Shown: positions 63,471-64,000 of the stretch, one piece after another
Numbering within the stretch: the first letter of the stretch is position 1
Layout of the letters: each line of letters starts with the position of its first letter
Assembly (NCBI GenBank): GCA_004794785.1
Contig: SJOL01006595.1
Location: forward strand, 733,884 to 797,883
Reading direction: 5' to 3'
Source: Opisthorchis felineus
Lineage: Eukaryota; Platyhelminthes; Trematoda; Opisthorchiida; Opisthorchiidae
Length of the DNA stretch: 64,000 nucleotides
Notes under the pieces: generated by a model
What the model was told of the DNA's origin: nothing
What the model saw: only the letters and a program-made list of their open reading frames with translations
Databases searched by the model: none
Position numbers and translations under genes: made by a program

Positions 63471-64000
63471 CTTCCCCACTTGGGGTGGCCAAGACAGCGT
63501 TTGCTTACCTCCGACGTTTGTGGCGCGTTTGTGACATTACCATGACTGTTGAAGGTATAGTGTACAATGCTGCGGCCAGATCTTCTGCCCTACTATATGG
63601 ACCAGTTACGTGGCCGCTGCGTGTGGGAGGCCTTCTAGGGCTCCTTGTTTTTCATCATCGGTGCCTTCAAAGCGTTGCTCGAGTCTGGTGGAACACCAAA
63701 TCAGTAACGCTGAAGTATGCCAAATGGTTTTCGGGACAGATAATTCTCCTTCGTTTGAGCATCTGGCCGCACTCCACAGGTTACACTGATTAAGCAGTGT
63801 ACTTTATATGCCAGAGGACCTTTCGCTCCATAGAGCTCCCTTCGCTCAGCCTTGAGTTGGATGGAGAAGACCCAGTGTGGTCAGCCAATGACCTGCCAAC
63901 GAAGCATGAAATAGTTGACCAGTCTACTCAAATAAAAGCCATCTCCTCAGATGGAACCCGTTGTGGAAACAAACCAGTGGTCGGTGACCCTGACAGATAC

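Larger units (their letters stand above)
61500..64000 (+). mobile_element. Degenerate RTE-like LINE (endonuclease to C-terminus), cut by window edge
   Basis: The most complete element in the window. The AP-type endonuclease starts near 61503 with TLCQVERQIALAQAL, then IDVCSVIETRI, LSPRNECALLD, and NCLFVASARA near 61829. After a probable internal deletion comes RWRCAIQNCSSFWHT near 62013 (the stretch before the SDH motif). The linker gives LEIWAGHFEEQF near 62536. Reverse transcriptase follows: LIHHQESHLRKKQA and GYIDYIFTF near 62911-63000, and the catalytic box IEYAYHIA at 63216-63239 (YADD changed to YAYH). The C-terminal part reads KTAFAYLRRLWRVCDI, IVYNAAARSSALLYGP, TWPLRV, HHRCLQSVARVWWN, and finally QPMTCQRSMK near 63880. 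Many stops and frameshifts make it inactive. It continues beyond 64000. Confidence 0.9.

Overview
The window looks like a piece of a large, repeat-rich flatworm genome, most likely a digenean fluke. The evidence is its AT-rich base composition (by eye), the lack of long open frames, canonical GT-AG splice signals around short coding-like stretches, and relics of flatworm-style retrotransposons. No prokaryotic gene, operon, rRNA, intact tRNA or CRISPR array is visible. The host assignment is inferred from recognised repeat proteins; no database search was run.

The best-supported features are transposon relics. Three copies of an RTE-like non-LTR retrotransposon (LINE) can be read: about 6.79-8.06 kb on the minus strand (reverse transcriptase and C-terminal part), 57.36-58.08 kb on plus (reverse transcriptase fragment), and 61.5-64.0 kb on plus (endonuclease, reverse transcriptase and C-terminal region, cut by the window edge). 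All are broken by stops and frameshifts, and each has lost the reverse transcriptase catalytic Asp-Asp in a different way. A possible fourth scrap lies near 12.6 kb. Two relics of Ty3/gypsy integrase lie on plus: the C-terminal part at 13.53-13.78 kb and the core at 26.83-27.40 kb. A possible gag-like frame lies at 14.99-15.35 kb. Two tRNA-derived SINE copies share one sequence (15.99-16.12 and 26.32-26.46 kb), and a different tRNA-like element lies at 49.5 kb. One interspersed repeat occurs in opposite orientation at 18.9 and 39.4 kb. AT microsatellites lie at 7.0, 17.3 and 34.9 kb.

Host genes can only be glimpsed as candidate exons: short open stretches bounded by good splice sites. The best are a terminal exon with a stop codon and an AATAAA signal at 34.98-35.19 kb (plus), a signal-peptide first exon at 8.59-8.71 kb (minus), and internal exons at 33.70-33.84 and 34.46-34.54 kb (minus), 24.25-24.33 and 24.82-24.99 kb (plus), 28.44-28.64 kb (minus) and 36.19-36.47 kb (minus). 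I could not join them into a gene or name a product. The 33.7-35.2 kb interval is the densest in such signals, on both strands, and is the first place to look for a real gene.

Most of the rest (1-6.4, 8.7-12.5, 16.1-18.9, 19.1-24.2, 28.7-31.6, 39.5-49.4 and 49.6-57.3 kb) shows nothing I can support and is probably intron, intergenic sequence or old decayed repeats. I found no convincing previously undescribed system.
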